Below are positions 4,762-6,430 of a stretch of 6,430 nt of DNA, in pieces. Position 1 is the stretch's first letter; each line of letters starts with the position of its first letter. The notes below the pieces were generated by a model. The model made no database searches. It was not told where the DNA came from and saw only the letters and a program-made list of their open reading frames with translations. The DNA lies in contig DASUFH010000382.1 in the NCBI GenBank assembly GCA_036274645.1, positions 1 to 6,430 of the forward strand, read 5' to 3'. The translations under genes and the position numbers were made by a program. Origin of the DNA: DASUFH01 sp036274645. GTDB taxonomy: Bacteria; Acidobacteriota; Terriglobia; 20CM-2-55-15.

Positions 4762-6430
4762 ATGCTCAAGCCACCAGGATTGCAGGATGCAACCTCCGGG
4801 CAGTCCACTGCTGAAAACTCACCCGAACGAACCCAGAAAGTCTATAGCGCCGGCAGGATGAAGCGTATGCGTATTGGGGCTGTTGGACTGGGGATTCTCT
4901 GTCTGTTCGTTTTCACAGGGTTGGGATACGCCCAGACCGGTGTGATTTCGACGTATGCCGGACCTCCTTTACCCGCCAATGGGGCGACTGCCACGACGGT
5001 TGCGGTGGACTTTCCGACAGCGGTGACGTCCGACGGCAGCGGCGGCTTCTATTTTGCGAGCCAGTCCCGCGTGTATCACGTCACGTCAGGCGGCGTCATC
5101 AGCGCCGTGGTGGGGACAGGCGTTCCCGGGTTCGGAGGGGATGGCGGCCCGGCGATACTCGCCCAGTTGCGGGCGCCATACGGTTTGGCCGTGAGTTCGG
5201 GCGACCTCTATGTTGCCGACACCGACAACAACCGTATTCGAAAAGTGTCCGGCGGAGTGATCAGCACCGTAGCCGGCACGGGAACCCCGGGATTTGGCGG
5301 CGACGGGAACGCGGCAATTTCCGCCCAGCTGAACCATCCCACAGGTGTCGCCGTGGACGGTTCGGGGAATCTCTACATTGCCGATCAGAACAACCACCGG
5401 ATCCGGAAGGTCACTGCCGGTGGAACCATCAGCACGGTAGCCGGTACGGGAACCGGGGGATTCAACGGGGACGCGCAGACGGCCACAACCGCCCAGCTGA
5501 AATATCCGGAGGATGTCACCGTGGATGGCTCCGGTAATCTCTACATTGCCGATCAGTTCAATCATCGAGTCCGGAAAGTCACGGGAGGAATGATCGACAC
5601 GGTAGCCGGTACGGGAACCGGGGGATTCAGCGGGGACGACAACACAGCGACGTCCGCTCAACTCTTCTACCCGGACGGCGTAGCTGTCGATGGTTCCGGC
5701 AACCTCTATATTGCCGATCTGGCCAACTACCGCGTCCGGAAAGTATCCGGGGGCGTGATCACGACCGTGGCCGGTAACGGGTCTTACGGATTCAGCGGAG
5801 ATGGTGGCTCCGCGACGTCCGCCCAGCTCCACGAACCGTATGGCGTGGCCCTGGATGGCTCCGGAAATCTGTACATTGCCGATTACAACAGCGACCGTAT
5901 CCGGAAGGTGGCCTCCGGCGTGATCACGACAGTTGCCGGTTCCGACATTGAAGGATTCGGCGGAGATGGCGGCGCGGCGACCTCAGCCCGGTTGTATAAC
6001 CCGCTCGGCGTCACTGTGGATCGATCGGGCAACGTGTACATCGCTGACGCCAACAACGCTCGCGTTCGAAAGATCTCGCAGGCCGGTGTGATCACGACCG
6101 CCGCCGGCAATGGCACGCCCGGTTACAGCGGGGATGGCGGGTCCGCCACTTCCGCCGAACTGTTCTATGCGACCGGTGTCACCACGGATAGTTCCGGCAA
6201 CCTCTATATCGCCGATGAAAATGTTGGTGTGGTCCGAAAGGTTTCTCCGGGTGGCATGATCACCACCGTGGCCGGTAACGGAACGAATGGATACGGCGGG
6301 GACGACGGACAGGCCACATCGGCCCAACTCAACCTTCCAAGAAGTGTGGCCGTCGATGGTCAGGGTAACCTCTACATTGCCGACCGGGCGAACTACCGCA
6401 TCCGAAAGGTTACTCCGGGCGGTGTGATTA
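4762..6430 (+). CDS. Exported NHL-repeat beta-propeller protein, 3' end beyond the window
   Basis: The frame is open from ATG 4762 to the window end (556 full codons, no stop). Residues 33-57 (MKRMRIGAVGLGILCLFVF, then TGLGYA) look like a signal peptide with cleavage before Q58, so the protein is probably exported. Eight clear repeats of 55-56 residues follow. Each has a (G)NLYIAD-x-x-N-x-R-(I/V)-RKV strand core (starts near residues 148, 203, 259, 314, 369, 424, 480 and 536), then VI-TVAG-G and a GFSGDGG-AT-SAQL loop. A degenerate blade (GGFYFASQ) lies near residue 94. This is the NHL/teneurin-like propeller style frequent in Acidobacteriota. NHL propellers act as binding scaffolds, and no catalytic motif is visible. 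The 32 residues before the signal peptide (MLKPPGLQDATSG onward) are polar and unusual, so translation may instead begin at 4858, though the Shine-Dalgarno sequence favours 4762. C-terminal domains are unseen. Confidence 0.9.
   Translation, partial: MLKPPGLQDATSGQSTAENSPERTQKVYSAGRMKRMRIGAVGLGILCLFVFTGLGYAQTGVISTYAGPPLPANGATATTVAVDFPTAVTSDGSGGFYFASQSRVYHVTSGGVISAVVGTGVPGFGGDGGPAILAQLRAPYGLAVSSGDLYVADTDNNRIRKVSGGVISTVAGTGTPGFGGDGNAAISAQLNHPTGVAVDGSGNLYIADQNNHRIRKVTAGGTISTVAGTGTGGFNGDAQTATTAQLKYPEDVTVDGSGNLYIADQFNHRVRKVTGGMIDTVAGTGTGGFSGDDNTATSAQLFYPDGVAVDGSGNLYIADLANYRVRKVSGGVITTVAGNGSYGFSGDGGSATSAQLHEPYGVALDGSGNLYIADYNSDRIRKVASGVITTVAGSDIEGFGGDGGAATSARLYNPLGVTVDRSGNVYIADANNARVRKISQAGVITTAAGNGTPGYSGDGGSATSAELFYATGVTTDSSGNLYIADENVGVVRKVSPGGMITTVAGNGTNGYGGDDGQATSAQLNLPRSVAVDGQGNLYIADRANYRIRKVTPGGVI

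Noticed and set aside
5086..6327. Minus-strand frames of 248, 77 and 114 codons under the propeller gene
   Set aside because: They are reverse shadows of the NHL repeats and show the same 55-residue periodicity. The plus frame encodes the recognised NHL motifs.
1..6430. CRISPR array, insertion sequence or phage structural genes
   Set aside because: No regularly spaced repeats with unique spacers, no transposase motif and no terminal inverted repeats were seen. The only mobility functions are the integrase and the AlpA-like protein.

Overview
The window reads as high-GC bacterial chromosome, most likely from an Acidobacteriota (Solibacter/Bryobacter-like) genome. That assignment is an inference. 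It rests on the GC-rich codon use and on two secreted proteins of a style common in that phylum: a 55-residue-period NHL propeller and a two-part NTF2-like (DUF8021-type) protein. No rRNA or marker gene is present to confirm it.

Left part (about 1-2025): the right-hand end of an integrated mobile element. A minus-strand tyrosine integrase of the P4/DUF4102 type (538-1815) and a small AlpA/MerR-type DNA-binding protein, a likely excisionase or regulator (77-301), lie next to a 3' fragment of a tRNA-Pro(TGG) gene (about 1981-2025). The fragment keeps the anticodon loop, T arm and 3' acceptor strand but has no D arm or 5' acceptor strand. Its plus orientation means the element lies to its left and the old chromosome starts to its right. 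The intact tRNA-Pro and any cargo should be beyond the left edge. The integrase-to-att interval holds three pairs of short direct repeats that could be recombinase or regulator sites. A plus-strand terminator hairpin sits at 30-60, and a second one with no visible gene in front of it sits at 488-525.

Middle (2026-3458): a minus-strand SAM-dependent class I methyltransferase (2125-2997), then about 460 bases without a convincing full-size gene. This stretch does contain a 35-codon GTG-start ORF with a very good Shine-Dalgarno sequence, ending 14 bases before the next gene.

Right part (3459-6430): two plus-strand genes for exported proteins. The first is a DUF8021/NTF2-like secreted protein whose second half is interrupted by a Gly/Ala/Pro/Asn insert built from 33-bp tandem repeats. 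It is followed by a terminator-like hairpin. After a structured leader (a 17-bp tandem repeat and two hairpins) comes a large NHL-repeat beta-propeller protein that runs off the window. Its gene starts at 4762 and is still open at 6430, with eight clear repeats of 55-56 residues plus one degenerate blade. The two genes share a strand and export signals but are separated by the terminator, so they are probably independent units. No complete new system is visible. The best leads are the mobile-element end with unseen cargo, the repeat expansion inside the NTF2-like protein, and the structured leader of the propeller gene.
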